64,000 nucleotides of DNA from Cupriavidus pinatubonensis (GCF_019602855.1 NZ_CP080766.1:1364001-1428000), one strand, 5' to 3'; shown: positions 8,319 through 17,977, counted from the stretch's first letter. Program-made: numbers and translations. Notes: a model not told the origin generated them from the letters alone.

Positions 8319-10397
8319 TTGACGCAACAGCGCAATACCGTCCGCGTAGCCACCGACGTGGGCGGCACCTTCACTGACCTCGTCTACTTCGAGTTCGATC
8401 CTGCCACGGGCACGCAACGCATCCGCACGGCAAAGTCCGACACCACGCCGCCCAACTTCGAGCAAGGCATCCTCAACGTCCTGCGCAAGGCCGACGTCGA
8501 TCTCGAAGAGGTCAGCTTCCTCGCACATGGCACCACCGTCGTGATCAATGCGCTGACCGAGCGCCGCGGCGTGCGCACCGGCCTCATCACGACCGAAGGC
8601 TTTCGCGATGTGCTGGAGATCGGGCGCGCCAACCGTCCCGACTTCTTCAACCTGAGCTGGGTCAAGCCATCGCCGTTCGTGCCGCGCTATCTGCGCCGCG
8701 AAGTGCCGGGCCGCATCCATTTCGATGGCGCAGAGCGCCAGCCGCTCGACCTGTCAGGCGTCGCGCAGATCATCCATGACTTCCGCAGCGAAGGCGTGGA
8801 AGCCGTCGCCATCTGCCTGATGCACGCATACGCCAACCCCACGCACGAGCAGGCCGTGCTGGCCGAGGTTCGCAAGCTGTGGCCCGAGGCCTCGGTCGTC
8901 GCGTCGCACCAGATCACGCGCGAATGGCGCGAATACGAGCGCACCAGCACGGCCGTGCTCTCCGCTTACGTGCAGCCAATTGCAGCGCGCTATCTCAGCA
9001 ACCTCGAAGACGGCCTGCGCGCCAATGGCTATCGCGCACCGCTGTATGTGATGCAGTCCAACTGCGGCGTCGACACCGTGGCGCGCGCACGCGAAATCCC
9101 CATCACGATGGTCGAGTCCGGTCCCGCCAGCGGCTTCTGGGGCGCGGCGGAACTCGGGCGCCTGATCGGCGAGCCGAACGTGCTCGCGCTCGATATCGGC
9201 GGCACCACCGCCAAGTGCTCGCTGATCGAGAACGGACAGGTCGCCATCAAGACGGACTACTGGATCGAACGGGACCGCACCAGCGCGGGCTATCCGATCA
9301 TGGTGCCAGTGGTCGATCTGGTCGAAATCGGCAACGGCGGCGGCTCCATCGCCTGGACCGACGACTTCGGCAAGCTGCATGTCGGCCCACAATCCGCCGG
9401 CGCATCGCCGGGGCCCGCCGCGTACGGCAACGGCGGCACCCGTGCCACGACGACCGATGCCAACCTCGTGCTCGGCCGCATCAACCGCGACTACTTCTGC
9501 GGCGGCGAAATCCAGGCCGACATGGGCGCCGTCGATCGCGCGCTGCAGCCGCTGGCCGAGCGTCTGGGCCTGTCAGGCGAGGACGTGGCCCGCGGCATCG
9601 TGCGCATCGCCAACGACAACATGGTCAATGCGCTCAAGCTGGTCTCGCTCAATCGCGGTCACGACCCGCGCGAGTTCACGCTGGTGGCATTCGGCGGCGG
9701 CGGTGCCATGCACGCGGTTGCACTGGGACAGGAGCTTGGCGTGAAGAAGGTGGTGATTCCGCGCGGCGCATCGGTGTTCTCGGCGTGGGGCATGACCATG
9801 TCGGATCTGCGCCGCGACATGTTCGCCAACCGCTTCTTCGAAGCGAGCCGCGACGGCGCGACAAGCTCGGCACAGGCTCTGCTCGAAGAACTCGCGCAGT
9901 CAGCACGGCAGCAGTACGCACAGGAGGATATCGACCCGTCCCAGGTACGCGTGGCCCTGCATTGCAGGCTGCGCTACCAGAACCAGGAGCATGCGGTGGA
10001 GGTGCAGTTGCTGCCCGGAGAGCGAGTCGATGCCGAGTGGGCGGCCATTGCCGAGCGCTTCCATGCGCTGTACGAGCAGCAGTACACGTACCGGCTCGAT
10101 GCCCCGCTTGAGATCGTCGGCTTCCATGTGGTCGCGGTCGCCGAGATCGGCAAGCTCGACCTGGATGAACTGCCGCTCAGCGGCGCAACGCTCGACGCAG
10201 CCATCAAAGGCAAGCGGCTCGTCGACTACGCGCTCGAAGGCATCCACGAAGCCACCATCTACGACAGCGTGCACCTGGAACCAGGCATGGCCTTCGACGG
10301 CCCGGCGATTGTCGAAGACCCCGGCACGACCATCGTCGTGCATCCGGGCAACCGCGCCAGCGTCGACCGCCTCGGCAACCTCCACATCATCCTCTGA
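8319..10397 (+). CDS. hyuA: Hydantoinase/oxoprolinase subunit A
   Basis: A TTG start at 8319 follows AGGAGA (8308-8313), giving 692 residues. The N-terminal Hydant_A_N domain begins with the phosphate-binding VATDVGGTFTDLVYF, and the actin-like ATPase domain has LALDIGGTTAKCSL at about residue 289. The C-terminal region matches the acetone-carboxylase/HyuA gamma-like tail. Members couple ATP hydrolysis to opening or carboxylating stable compounds (N-methylhydantoin, 5-oxoproline, caprolactam, ketones). HyuB follows 17 bp later, so the two form one enzyme. The substrate is not determined. Confidence 0.85.
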   Translation: MTQQRNTVRVATDVGGTFTDLVYFEFDPATGTQRIRTAKSDTTPPNFEQGILNVLRKADVDLEEVSFLAHGTTVVINALTERRGVRTGLITTEGFRDVLEIGRANRPDFFNLSWVKPSPFVPRYLRREVPGRIHFDGAERQPLDLSGVAQIIHDFRSEGVEAVAICLMHAYANPTHEQAVLAEVRKLWPEASVVASHQITREWREYERTSTAVLSAYVQPIAARYLSNLEDGLRANGYRAPLYVMQSNCGVDTVARAREIPITMVESGPASGFWGAAELGRLIGEPNVLALDIGGTTAKCSLIENGQVAIKTDYWIERDRTSAGYPIMVPVVDLVEIGNGGGSIAWTDDFGKLHVGPQSAGASPGPAAYGNGGTRATTTDANLVLGRINRDYFCGGEIQADMGAVDRALQPLAERLGLSGEDVARGIVRIANDNMVNALKLVSLNRGHDPREFTLVAFGGGGAMHAVALGQELGVKKVVIPRGASVFSAWGMTMSDLRRDMFANRFFEASRDGATSSAQALLEELAQSARQQYAQEDIDPSQVRVALHCRLRYQNQEHAVEVQLLPGERVDAEWAAIAERFHALYEQQYTYRLDAPLEIVGFHVVAVAEIGKLDLDELPLSGATLDAAIKGKRLVDYALEGIHEATIYDSVHLEPGMAFDGPAIVEDPGTTIVVHPGNRASVDRLGNLHIIL

Positions 10398-10414
10398 GGG
10401 CGAGGAAAACCATC

Positions 10415-12073
10415 ATGAGCCGTACCGATATCTTCACGCTGGAAATCATCCAGAACTCGCTCCAGGCCATTGCCGACGAAATGTTCGCCGCCATGCGCAA
10501 GACCGCGATGAGCCCGATCATCTACGAGGTGCTCGACATGGGCACGGGCATCACTGATGCGCAGGGACAGATGGCGAGCTCGGGCTCCGGCATTCCGGCC
10601 TTCGTCGGCGTGCTGGACAAGGCCGTGCGCTGCGTGCTGGCGCAGTATTCGCAACCCGGTGACATCGAGCCGGGCGACATCTTCATCACGAACGATCCGC
10701 ACACCGGCGGTGTCACGCACCTGAACGACGTGGTGCTGACCATGCCGGTGTTCGCCGGTGACCGGCTGGTCGCATGGACCGCCAATATCGCGCACTGGAA
10801 CGACGTGGGCGGCATGGTGCCCGGATCGCTGAGCACCGATGCGACCGACATCTTCCAGGAAGGGCTGCGCCTGACCGGCGTCAAGCTGATCTCCGGCGGC
10901 AAGCCAGTGCGTCCGGTCATGCAGATCCTGCGCGCCAACACGCGCATGCCTGACTTCATGGAAGGCGACCTTTGGGCCGGCATTGCGGCGGTGCGCGGCG
11001 GCGCGGGACGGATCGTCGAGCTGACGCGCAAGTACGGTGTCGATGCCTTCGTCGCGGCGATTGGCGACTTCATGGACCACGGCGAGCGCGTCTCGCTCCA
11101 TGCGCTTGCCGACGCGCCGCGCGGACGCTTCACGATGGAAGAACTGCAAGACGACGGCCAGACGTTCCGCGTGACGGTCGAACTCTCCGGCAACGAGATG
11201 ATCATCGATCTGTGCGACAACCCCGCCCAGGCGTGCGGCCCTACGAACCTGAGCCGCGACGGCACCATCGTGGCGACGCAGATGGCGTTCAAGGCCGTCA
11301 CTGCGCCGCAGGCCGCGACCAATGGTGGCACGTTCCGTCCGCTGAAGGTGCTGACGAAGCCCGGCACGCTGTTCGACGCGAGCATGCCGGCCGCGGAGGG
11401 CTTCTACTTCGAGAACCTGATCCGCGTCTATGACCTGATCCTGCGCTGCCTTGCCGCGCACATGCCGGAACGCCTGCCCGCAGGCAATTTTGCATCGGTC
11501 TGCGCGACCATCATCGGTGGCGTGCATCCGGACACCGGCCGCGCCTTTACGCTGGTCGAGCCCGAGATCGGCGGCTGGGGCGGCGAGGCCGGCCGCGACG
11601 GCAACAGCGCGATGTACTCGGGCCTCCATGGCGAGACCTACAACTGCCCCGCTGAAATCTGCGAGGCCCGCTACGGGTTGTATGTCGATGGCATGGCCCT
11701 CAACGATGAGCCGGGCGGCTACGGCCAGTACCGCGGCGGACTCGGCATCCGCATCGACTACCGCGTGCGCGCCGACGACACCTTCCTGACCTGCGGCTAC
11801 ACGCGCTCGCAAGTCCCGCCGTGGGGCCTTGCAGGCGGCCGCGACGGCACGCCGAACTATATCGAGGTGCTGCGCAAGGATGGCCGCAGCGAGCGGCACG
11901 CCATGGTCAGCGGCCTGATGCTGCAACAGGGCGACGTCATCCGCGTGCGTACCGGTGCGGGCGGCGGCTACGGCGCCCCTGCCAGTCGTTCGCCCGAGGC
12001 CGTGCGCGACGACGTGCGCAACGGCTACCTGAGCGCGGCGCAGGCCCGTGAAATCTACGGCGTCACGGTCTGA
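10415..12073 (+). CDS. hyuB: Hydantoinase/oxoprolinase subunit B
   Basis: This 552-residue protein matches the Hydant_B family over its full length, starting SRTDIFTLEIIQNSLQAIADEMF and including NDPHTGGVTHLND (about residues 91-103) and GGWGGEAGRDG. It is the partner of HyuA. In characterised family members, such as caprolactamase and acetophenone carboxylase, A and B subunits form a hetero-oligomer. The peptidase gene follows within about 35 bp, indicating one transcript. Confidence 0.85.
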   Translation: MSRTDIFTLEIIQNSLQAIADEMFAAMRKTAMSPIIYEVLDMGTGITDAQGQMASSGSGIPAFVGVLDKAVRCVLAQYSQPGDIEPGDIFITNDPHTGGVTHLNDVVLTMPVFAGDRLVAWTANIAHWNDVGGMVPGSLSTDATDIFQEGLRLTGVKLISGGKPVRPVMQILRANTRMPDFMEGDLWAGIAAVRGGAGRIVELTRKYGVDAFVAAIGDFMDHGERVSLHALADAPRGRFTMEELQDDGQTFRVTVELSGNEMIIDLCDNPAQACGPTNLSRDGTIVATQMAFKAVTAPQAATNGGTFRPLKVLTKPGTLFDASMPAAEGFYFENLIRVYDLILRCLAAHMPERLPAGNFASVCATIIGGVHPDTGRAFTLVEPEIGGWGGEAGRDGNSAMYSGLHGETYNCPAEICEARYGLYVDGMALNDEPGGYGQYRGGLGIRIDYRVRADDTFLTCGYTRSQVPPWGLAGGRDGTPNYIEVLRKDGRSERHAMVSGLMLQQGDVIRVRTGAGGGYGAPASRSPEAVRDDVRNGYLSAAQAREIYGVTV

Positions 12074-12107
12074 CATGGGCTGCGCCATCGAACCTATCGG
12101 CGTTCCC

Positions 12108-13493
12108 ATGTTTGACAAGGGCGTCTACCAGGCACGCCGTCGCCAGCTGCGCGAGCGCGTCGGCACGGGTCTGCTGCTATTTCCCGGCAATGACCACTGC
12201 GCCATCAACTTCGCGCATAACCCGTATCCGTTCAGGCAAGACTCGACCTTCACCTACCTGTTCGGCATTCGCCGCCCCGGCCTGGCCGCATTGATCGATG
12301 CCGATAGCGGTGCGGAAACGCTGTTCGGCGACGACGCCACCGCTGACGATGAGCTGTGGCTCGGTGCACAGCCTCGCCTCCATGCGCAGGCCGAACGTGC
12401 GGGCATTGCCAGTGTACGGCCGTTGTCGGAGATCGAAGCCGTGATCAGCACTGCCCGCAGTCAGGGGCGCACCGTGCACTACCTGCCTTCTTACCGGCAC
12501 CAAACGACGCTCGATCTCGCCCGATGGCTTGAGCTGCCGGCGGCATCCGTCGCGGCAAAGTCGTCCGTCGCACTGATCCGCGCAGTGGTCGCACTGCGCG
12601 AGATCAAGAGCGCGGGCGAGGTATCCGAAGTCGAGAAGGCACTCACCGTGACGCACGCCATGCACCTTGCCGCCATGCGCATGAGCCGCCCCGGCGTGGT
12701 CGAGCGCGAGGTGGTCGCGGAGATGCGCCGCATTGCGCAATGCCACGACGTGCAGGAAGCCTATGCACCCATCTTCACGCGGCGCAAGGAAGGGCTGCAT
12801 GCGCAGGTCTATGACATGCAGCTTGCGGCGGGCGACCTCGTCATCAACGACGCGGGCGCCTGCAGCGCCATGGACTACGCCAGCGATGTCACGCGCACGC
12901 TGCCTGTTGGCGGCCGCTTCAGCGCCAGGCAGCGCGAACTGTACGAACTGCTGCTGGCGGCCCAGCTTGCCGGTATCGCCGCCATGCGTCCCGGCTTGCG
13001 CTATCTCGACCTGCACAAGGCGGTCAGCGCGGCGATCGTGCGCGGCATGTGCGAGATGGGCTTCTTTCGCGGCGATCCGGAGGAGATCGTCGCGGCCGGC
13101 GCCCATGCCATTTGCTTTCCGCATGGGCTGGGTCACCAGCTCGGCCTTGATGTCCATGACATGGAGGCGCTGGGCGAAGACCACGTCGGCTACGACGACG
13201 AAGTATCGCGCAGCGGCCAGTTCGGGCTGCGCTACCTGCGCATGGGCAAGCGCCTGCGCGAAGGCATGGTCATGACGATCGAGCCGGGCATCTATTTCAT
13301 GCCGGCCCTGATCGACTGCTGGCGCGCCGAGCAACGGCACGCCGCACACATCTGTTACGCGCGCTTCGACGCCTACCGCGATTTCGGCGGCATGCGCGTC
13401 GAGGATGTGGTGCATGTCGGCGGAAAGAGCGCGCGCGTGCTCGGCCCGCACATCCCGAAGACGGTGGCCGAGGTCGAGGCGGCCATGCCGTAG
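12108..13493 (+). CDS. M24 metallopeptidase, aminopeptidase P (Xaa-Pro) type
   Basis: The 461-residue form from ATG 12108 (MFDKGVYQARR) matches the usual start of aminopeptidase P with its AMP_N domain; ATG 12075 would add 11 residues. The pita-bread catalytic domain keeps the dimetal ligands: two Asp in NDAGACSAMDYASDVTR, His in FPHGLGHQLG, Glu in TIEPGIY and Glu in GMRVEDVV. The enzyme would release an N-terminal residue preceding proline. Its place after hyuAB suggests that the operon breaks down a cyclic imide or peptide-like compound, but that is inference. Confidence 0.8.
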   Translation: MFDKGVYQARRRQLRERVGTGLLLFPGNDHCAINFAHNPYPFRQDSTFTYLFGIRRPGLAALIDADSGAETLFGDDATADDELWLGAQPRLHAQAERAGIASVRPLSEIEAVISTARSQGRTVHYLPSYRHQTTLDLARWLELPAASVAAKSSVALIRAVVALREIKSAGEVSEVEKALTVTHAMHLAAMRMSRPGVVEREVVAEMRRIAQCHDVQEAYAPIFTRRKEGLHAQVYDMQLAAGDLVINDAGACSAMDYASDVTRTLPVGGRFSARQRELYELLLAAQLAGIAAMRPGLRYLDLHKAVSAAIVRGMCEMGFFRGDPEEIVAAGAHAICFPHGLGHQLGLDVHDMEALGEDHVGYDDEVSRSGQFGLRYLRMGKRLREGMVMTIEPGIYFMPALIDCWRAEQRHAAHICYARFDAYRDFGGMRVEDVVHVGGKSARVLGPHIPKTVAEVEAAMP

Positions 13494-13574
13494 TCATTCC
13501 GTTCGTCGCAGCATCCTGCGGCCGCCCGGCCAATCCGCATGCCGCAGCGCTTTCCTACCACTGAGAGAGAGATC

Positions 13575-14462
13575 TTGAAGGCATCTTATTTGCCGCGCAT
13601 TTGCGCGTCGGCCGCGCTCGTCCTGACGTCGGGCATTTCGGCCACTGCCCATGCCGACCAGTTCATCGGCTTCGGCCAGCCCGGCACCCCGGGATCGTGG
13701 GCCGTCGAGGCGTTTCCCGTCATCAACCGCAGTGCCGGCGGCAATGTCCGCGCCGGCGCCAATACCGTCCTTGCGTACTTCTCCAAGACCGGTTTCACCG
13801 GAACTACGCGCGACCAGATCGAAGTCTGGGCAGGCGCCATTCCGGGCTATGCCACGCCCGTCGGCGGCTCCGATACCGCAGCGGGCATTGCATCGCCGAA
13901 CATCGGCCTCGAGTACTACTACAACGTCGTGGAACCGAAGGGGGAGTATGGCTCGCCCAACTACACCACGTTCTGGACCAGCCCGACGCTGATGATCGAG
14001 TTCCCCAACGGGAACAAGGACGTATCGGGATTCGGGGCGGGTGGCAACCGCTATGCATACAGTTTCAGCATCGCGAACTATGTGCAGGTCGGCAAGTGGG
14101 GCATGACATTCACGCCGGTGGGGCTGTACTACGCGGACCGTGCACGCAACGCAACAGACATGGGCAATGGCGACTTGCGCAGACTGCGCGGAGGCCTGAG
14201 CCTGTGGTTCGCGGATATCGCCGCCGGTTACCAGGTCACGCCGTCGCTGTGGCTGGGTGTCCACCACATCTACAGCATCTTCAACCACAGCGCGACTGAT
14301 TTTGCCGAATCGCGCGAAGGCAAGATCGGTCCGTCTCTGACGTACACGGGGCTGTCGAAGTATGGCGTGGTGATCGCGGCCAACGTGAATTTCGGCTACT
14401 ACCACTCGGCGAACCTGCCGCACGCGAATTCCCTGACCATGGCGCTCGTAAAGAGCTTCTGA
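13575..14462 (+). CDS. Outer-membrane channel-like protein, phenol MetA-degradation/transporter family
   Basis: A TTG at 13575 preceded by GAGAGAGA gives 295 residues beginning with a clear signal peptide (cleavage after AHA, about residue 27). An upstream ATG (13539) would put 12 non-signal residues in front. The mature part is Gly/Tyr/Asn-rich with alternating strands and ends in a terminal Phe, as in the SphA/Phenol_MetA_deg beta-barrel family. It probably lets the operon's substrate cross the outer membrane. It is followed by an MFS transporter in the same direction. Confidence 0.65.
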   Translation: MKASYLPRICASAALVLTSGISATAHADQFIGFGQPGTPGSWAVEAFPVINRSAGGNVRAGANTVLAYFSKTGFTGTTRDQIEVWAGAIPGYATPVGGSDTAAGIASPNIGLEYYYNVVEPKGEYGSPNYTTFWTSPTLMIEFPNGNKDVSGFGAGGNRYAYSFSIANYVQVGKWGMTFTPVGLYYADRARNATDMGNGDLRRLRGGLSLWFADIAAGYQVTPSLWLGVHHIYSIFNHSATDFAESREGKIGPSLTYTGLSKYGVVIAANVNFGYYHSANLPHANSLTMALVKSF

Positions 14463-14477
14463 CCGAGGCACCAACGC

Positions 14478-14630
14478 ATGAAGACAAACCAACCTGCACA
14501 GGCCGTTGATGTACCGGTCTCGGTGCGCAGTCTCAATCCCACCGGGTCACCCGCGTGCGAACAGCCAATTGCCGGGGCGTTCTGGCTGTTCAAGGGACCG
14601 GTGCCGGTCGCCCATGTCGTGCGAGCCTGA
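14478..14630 (+). CDS. Small hypothetical ORF (50 residues)
   Basis: ATG 14478 to TGA 14630 encodes 50 residues between the outer-membrane protein and MFS genes, on the same strand and 15 bp after the previous stop. It contains a short hydrophobic segment (IAGAFWLFKGPVPVAHVV) and one Cys. No clear Shine-Dalgarno was seen and no family was recognised. It could be a real small protein or a chance frame. Confidence 0.3.
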   Translation: MKTNQPAQAVDVPVSVRSLNPTGSPACEQPIAGAFWLFKGPVPVAHVVRA

Positions 14631-14663
14631 TCCCACAAGCAAAGAGAAAGAGGAGACATCCCC

Positions 14664-16049
14664 ATGAGCGATCTATCGCCAAGCGTGGCGGACGCGGTGC
14701 GCAATGCGCCGTCGCACCGCACAGTTCCAGCTACACACACAACGGACTCCATTGCCGTCGGCAAGCTGTTCGAACAATTTCCACTGACCCGCGAACACCT
14801 GAAGAGTTGCCTCGCGCTGTTCATGGTCTTTGCCATCGAGGCGTGGGAGATGATGATCATCGTCTACACCGCGCAGCTGATCGGCAAGGAGTTCCAGCTC
14901 GACGCCGCGGCGCTTGGCAACCTGATCGGCGCGATCTTTGTCGGCATGCTGATCGGCTCGCTGTGGTGGGGCAAGATCTCGGATCGGATTGGCCGCAAAC
15001 GCGCCATCATTCTGAGCCTCGTGCTCTACGGGCTGATTTCCGTTGCCAGCGCCATGGCCACGAGCTACGGCATGCTGTACGCGCTGCGCCTGCTCTCAGG
15101 CATCGCGGCCGTCGGCATGATGGTGGTGACGTTTGCCCATTTCGAGGAACTACTGCCGGTGAAGGTACGGGGTACCTGTACCGTGTACCTGGCATCGGGC
15201 TGGCCCGTCGGGATGCTGATGGCGCTGGGCGTATCGATGTGGCTGCTGCCGTGGGGCTGGCGCGGCATCATCGCGGTGAGTTCGCTTGCAGCGGTATGGG
15301 CGTTCGTCGTGGCGCGGTGGGTGGAGGAATCTCCGTACTGGCTGGCCGCGGTTGGCCGCGACGACGAGGCAAAGGCCGTGATCGGCAGGCTGAGCCGCGG
15401 CGCCGTGATCGTGCCGCCCTCGACGCGGCTGCACGTGGAAAAAGGCGCTCACGGTGGCACGCACCGCGAGTTGTTCTCCGGGTCGGCGCTGCGCATCACG
15501 CTGCTGCAAATCGCAGTCAACTTCACGTTCTCGTGGGGCTACTGGGGCCTGCAGACCTGGCTGCCAACGCTGTTGCAGCAGCGCGGCCTGAACCTGCCGC
15601 AGAGCTACGGCTTCATCGCGATCTCGGCAATCTGCATGATCCCCGGCTACATTGCAGCGTCCTTCCTGACCGGAAAATTCGGCCGCAAGCGCGTGATTGT
15701 CGGCTTCGTCGGCATGTCCGTGATTGCCGGCTACGTGTTCGCGAATGCGCAAACCATGGAAATGCTGTACGCGGGCAACTTCGCGCTGGCCTTCTTCAGC
15801 ATGGGCGCGTGGGGCGTGTGGGATACGTGGATCGGTGAACTGTATTCCACTCGGTTGCGCACGCTCGGCTACAGCTGGGCGGTGTTCGCGCAGCGCGTCG
15901 CCAATATTGCGGCACCCAGCCTGATCGGCATGCTGCTGGTCCGTGGATGGTCCTTCAACACGACGACGACGATGATCAACGCATTCATGCTGGCGACGGT
16001 GCTGCTGGCGCTGTTCATGCCTGAAACTGAGGGCAAGGAATTGGACTAG
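14664..16049 (+). CDS. MFS transporter (sugar/NiaP-like group)
   Basis: This 461-residue protein has a 45-residue cytoplasmic N-terminus and 12 predicted membrane helices. The signature loop between helices 2 and 3 is present (GSLWWGKISDRIGRKR), and its counterpart after helix 8 is TGKFGRKR. A large loop lies between helices 6 and 7. The style resembles the SV2/NiaP subgroup that carries organic acids and small aromatics. AAAGAGAAAGAGGAG precedes the start. As the last gene of the hyu operon it is the likely inner-membrane importer of the substrate. Confidence 0.8.
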   Translation: MSDLSPSVADAVRNAPSHRTVPATHTTDSIAVGKLFEQFPLTREHLKSCLALFMVFAIEAWEMMIIVYTAQLIGKEFQLDAAALGNLIGAIFVGMLIGSLWWGKISDRIGRKRAIILSLVLYGLISVASAMATSYGMLYALRLLSGIAAVGMMVVTFAHFEELLPVKVRGTCTVYLASGWPVGMLMALGVSMWLLPWGWRGIIAVSSLAAVWAFVVARWVEESPYWLAAVGRDDEAKAVIGRLSRGAVIVPPSTRLHVEKGAHGGTHRELFSGSALRITLLQIAVNFTFSWGYWGLQTWLPTLLQQRGLNLPQSYGFIAISAICMIPGYIAASFLTGKFGRKRVIVGFVGMSVIAGYVFANAQTMEMLYAGNFALAFFSMGAWGVWDTWIGELYSTRLRTLGYSWAVFAQRVANIAAPSLIGMLLVRGWSFNTTTTMINAFMLATVLLALFMPETEGKELD

Positions 16050-16121
16050 CGTTGCCAGCGCAGCGGCCGCCGGCAGATAGTTGGCGCGCCGCTGTCGGCA
16101 GTCATCATCGCGCTGCGTCCT

Positions 16122-17291
16122 TCAGGAAAAGGGATGGAGCTTCGGCTGCGCCAGCTCAAGTCGATTGCCGCCCAGCGACTTCGCGCGATACAGCGCCTGA
16201 TCCGCCGCAGCCAATCCTTCCACCAGCGCGGGCACCTCGTCCTCGAAATGCGCCAGCCCAATGCTGACCGTCGCCGGCACGCCAAGACTGTCGGTACGGC
16301 TCGAAGTCGTCTCGGCAAAAAGCCTGGCGACGCTCTCGCCCAGTGACTGGGCGCGCGCTGCGTCATGGCCAGACAGCACCGCGGCAAACTCTTCGCCGCC
16401 GATACGGGCGAGAATCGCGTCGGCGCCGACTACGCTGCGGGCAGTCTCGGCGAATGACTTCAGCACCTTGTCGCCGGTCTGGTGGCCGTACAGGTCGTTG
16501 ATGGCCTTGAAATGGTCGAGATCGAACGCGAGCACGGAAACCGGGCCGCTTGCGCCACCGTCGAGGATGCGGCTGCCCTGTTCGAAGAACCACCGCCGAT
16601 TGCCGAGACGGGTCAGGTAGTCGGTCTGCGATTCGAGCAGGAGCTGGCTGTGGGTTTCCTCGCGAATCAGCCTGATCAGGGCCATCGGCAGCAGCACCGA
16701 GTACAGCACGCCCTCGTAGAGCGTGACATTGCTCGCGATCGCGCTGACGGAAGGCCCGTACGCCCCCACAAGCCAGGGCAACACGAACGACCGGCCCGTG
16801 TAAAGCACGGCGTGCACGCCGGTCACCGCCACGACAACATACCGCGCATGCAGCGACTTCATCGCCTCACAGCGCAGCATTTCCCACGCCGTCGCGGCGC
16901 TCACGACCGCCAGCGGGAATGCGCTGATGTAGCTCCAGATGATGTCCTTCCAACGCGCACCCGCAACGATCCACACGAGTGCCATGGCCACCAGCAAGCC
17001 GGATGAGGCGGCACGGTAGCGCCGCCCGCGCAACGAGGCGACGCCACCGAGGACAAGCAGGTAGCCGCTGAGCATGACGAGATTGGCGACGGCTAAACCG
17101 AGCACCTCGGGCAAACTGCGGCGAACCAGCACCACCGCGCACCCTGCGGCGAGCGTCGTGAACCCCGTTGCAAGGATCCGCAATGACCTGCTGCGCCCGG
17201 GATTGGCCCTGCGCTCCCAGAACATCATTCCGGCGCTAGCGAGGAGTGTTCCGATTGCCAGAAAGTAAAGGGTGAGAAGATCGACGTGCAT
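16122..17291 (-). CDS. Membrane-bound diguanylate cyclase (GGDEF)
   Basis: Starting at ATG 17291 the protein has 389 residues. About six hydrophobic helices fill residues 1-200, followed by a GGDEF domain (DYLTRLGNRRWFFEQ, then FDLDHFKAINDLYGHQTGD, then ARIGGEEF). The active-site GGEEF is intact, so c-di-GMP synthesis is expected. The RxxD inhibitory site five residues before it is absent (VGAD there), so product feedback inhibition is probably lost. The membrane part is not a named sensor domain I recognise. It is divergent from the AhpD-like gene. Confidence 0.85.
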   Translation of the reverse strand: MHVDLLTLYFLAIGTLLASAGMMFWERRANPGRSRSLRILATGFTTLAAGCAVVLVRRSLPEVLGLAVANLVMLSGYLLVLGGVASLRGRRYRAASSGLLVAMALVWIVAGARWKDIIWSYISAFPLAVVSAATAWEMLRCEAMKSLHARYVVVAVTGVHAVLYTGRSFVLPWLVGAYGPSVSAIASNVTLYEGVLYSVLLPMALIRLIREETHSQLLLESQTDYLTRLGNRRWFFEQGSRILDGGASGPVSVLAFDLDHFKAINDLYGHQTGDKVLKSFAETARSVVGADAILARIGGEEFAAVLSGHDAARAQSLGESVARLFAETTSSRTDSLGVPATVSIGLAHFEDEVPALVEGLAAADQALYRAKSLGGNRLELAQPKLHPFS

Positions 17292-17442
17292 CCCAAATGT
17301 AAAGACATTGCGCCGCCGGTACATGGGCGGCGGCAGGGAGATTCTACGTGGGAAATATGGCAGGCCTCGCGGGCGGGGCATCTTGGGCGACAGCCCCCGT
17401 CGGAGCGGGTTCTGCGGAATCTCCAAAAAAATCTCCCGCCGA

Positions 17443-17470
17443 TGTCACATGCAGGGGGCCCTGACTCGTC
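17443..17470 (+). promoter_or_regulatory. ECF41-type promoter TGTCACA-N17-CGTC
   Basis: TGTCACA (17443-17449) and CGTC (17467-17470) are separated by exactly 17 bp, 36 bp before the start of the AhpD-like gene. This is the known ECF41 promoter pattern, and the ECF41 sigma gene is the second gene of the unit, so the operon is probably autoregulated. Confidence 0.75.
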
Positions 17471-17506
17471 ATGTCGTCGTAACCCTGACCAAACGGAGAT
17501 ACCACC

Positions 17507-17977
17507 ATGACCGCCAGTTTCGACCCGTTCACCGCCGCCCCCGCCCAGATGAAATCCTGGATGGGCACGTCACTCGCCGTAGCGGGCAGCCTTGAACCGA
17601 GCCTCGTGTCGCTCGTTGAAGTCCGCGCTTCCCAGATAAACGGGTGCGCGAACTGCATTAACATGCACACTGTCGACGCCCGCGCGAAAGGCGAGACCGA
17701 GCAGCGTCTCTATCTGCTGTCCGCGTGGCGCGAAGCACCGTGCTATACCGAGCGCGAACGCGCAGCACTTGGCTGGACCGATGCGCTGACGCGGCTGTCG
17801 GAAGGCCATGCGCTCGACCGCGCCCGCGCCGCACTCGACGAACATTTCTCGAAGGAGGAGCAGGTGAAGCTCACGCTCATGATCAACGTCATCAACGGGT
17901 GGAACCGCCTTGCGGTCGGCTTCGGCATGTGGGTCGACCCGGCAGCGGCCAAATCGGCAGCCAAGGCAGTCGCCTGA
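17507..17977 (+). CDS. Carboxymuconolactone decarboxylase / AhpD-like protein
   Basis: This 156-residue all-helical protein has the redox motif CANC within NGCANCINMHTVDAR (about residues 46-60), typical of the AhpD-like subgroup with a Cys pair and nearby His. These proteins act as alkylhydroperoxidases or thiol oxidoreductases. The gene sits immediately before the ECF41 sigma factor, with TGA/ATG sharing one base. That is the standard partner arrangement for ECF41, in which the linked gene encodes a carboxymuconolactone decarboxylase, oxidoreductase or epimerase. A role against oxidative or electrophile stress is inferred. Confidence 0.85.
   Translation: MTASFDPFTAAPAQMKSWMGTSLAVAGSLEPSLVSLVEVRASQINGCANCINMHTVDARAKGETEQRLYLLSAWREAPCYTERERAALGWTDALTRLSEGHALDRARAALDEHFSKEEQVKLTLMINVINGWNRLAVGFGMWVDPAAAKSAAKAVA

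Noticed and set aside
10259..12118. 619-codon open frame antisense to hyuB
   Set aside because: Low-complexity composition without motifs; the plus-strand HyuB protein matches its family over the full length.
17300..17345. GCCGCCG/CGGCGGC near-palindrome between the GGDEF and AhpD-like genes
   Set aside because: Imperfect and in a simple GC-rich stretch; not convincing as an operator or terminator.
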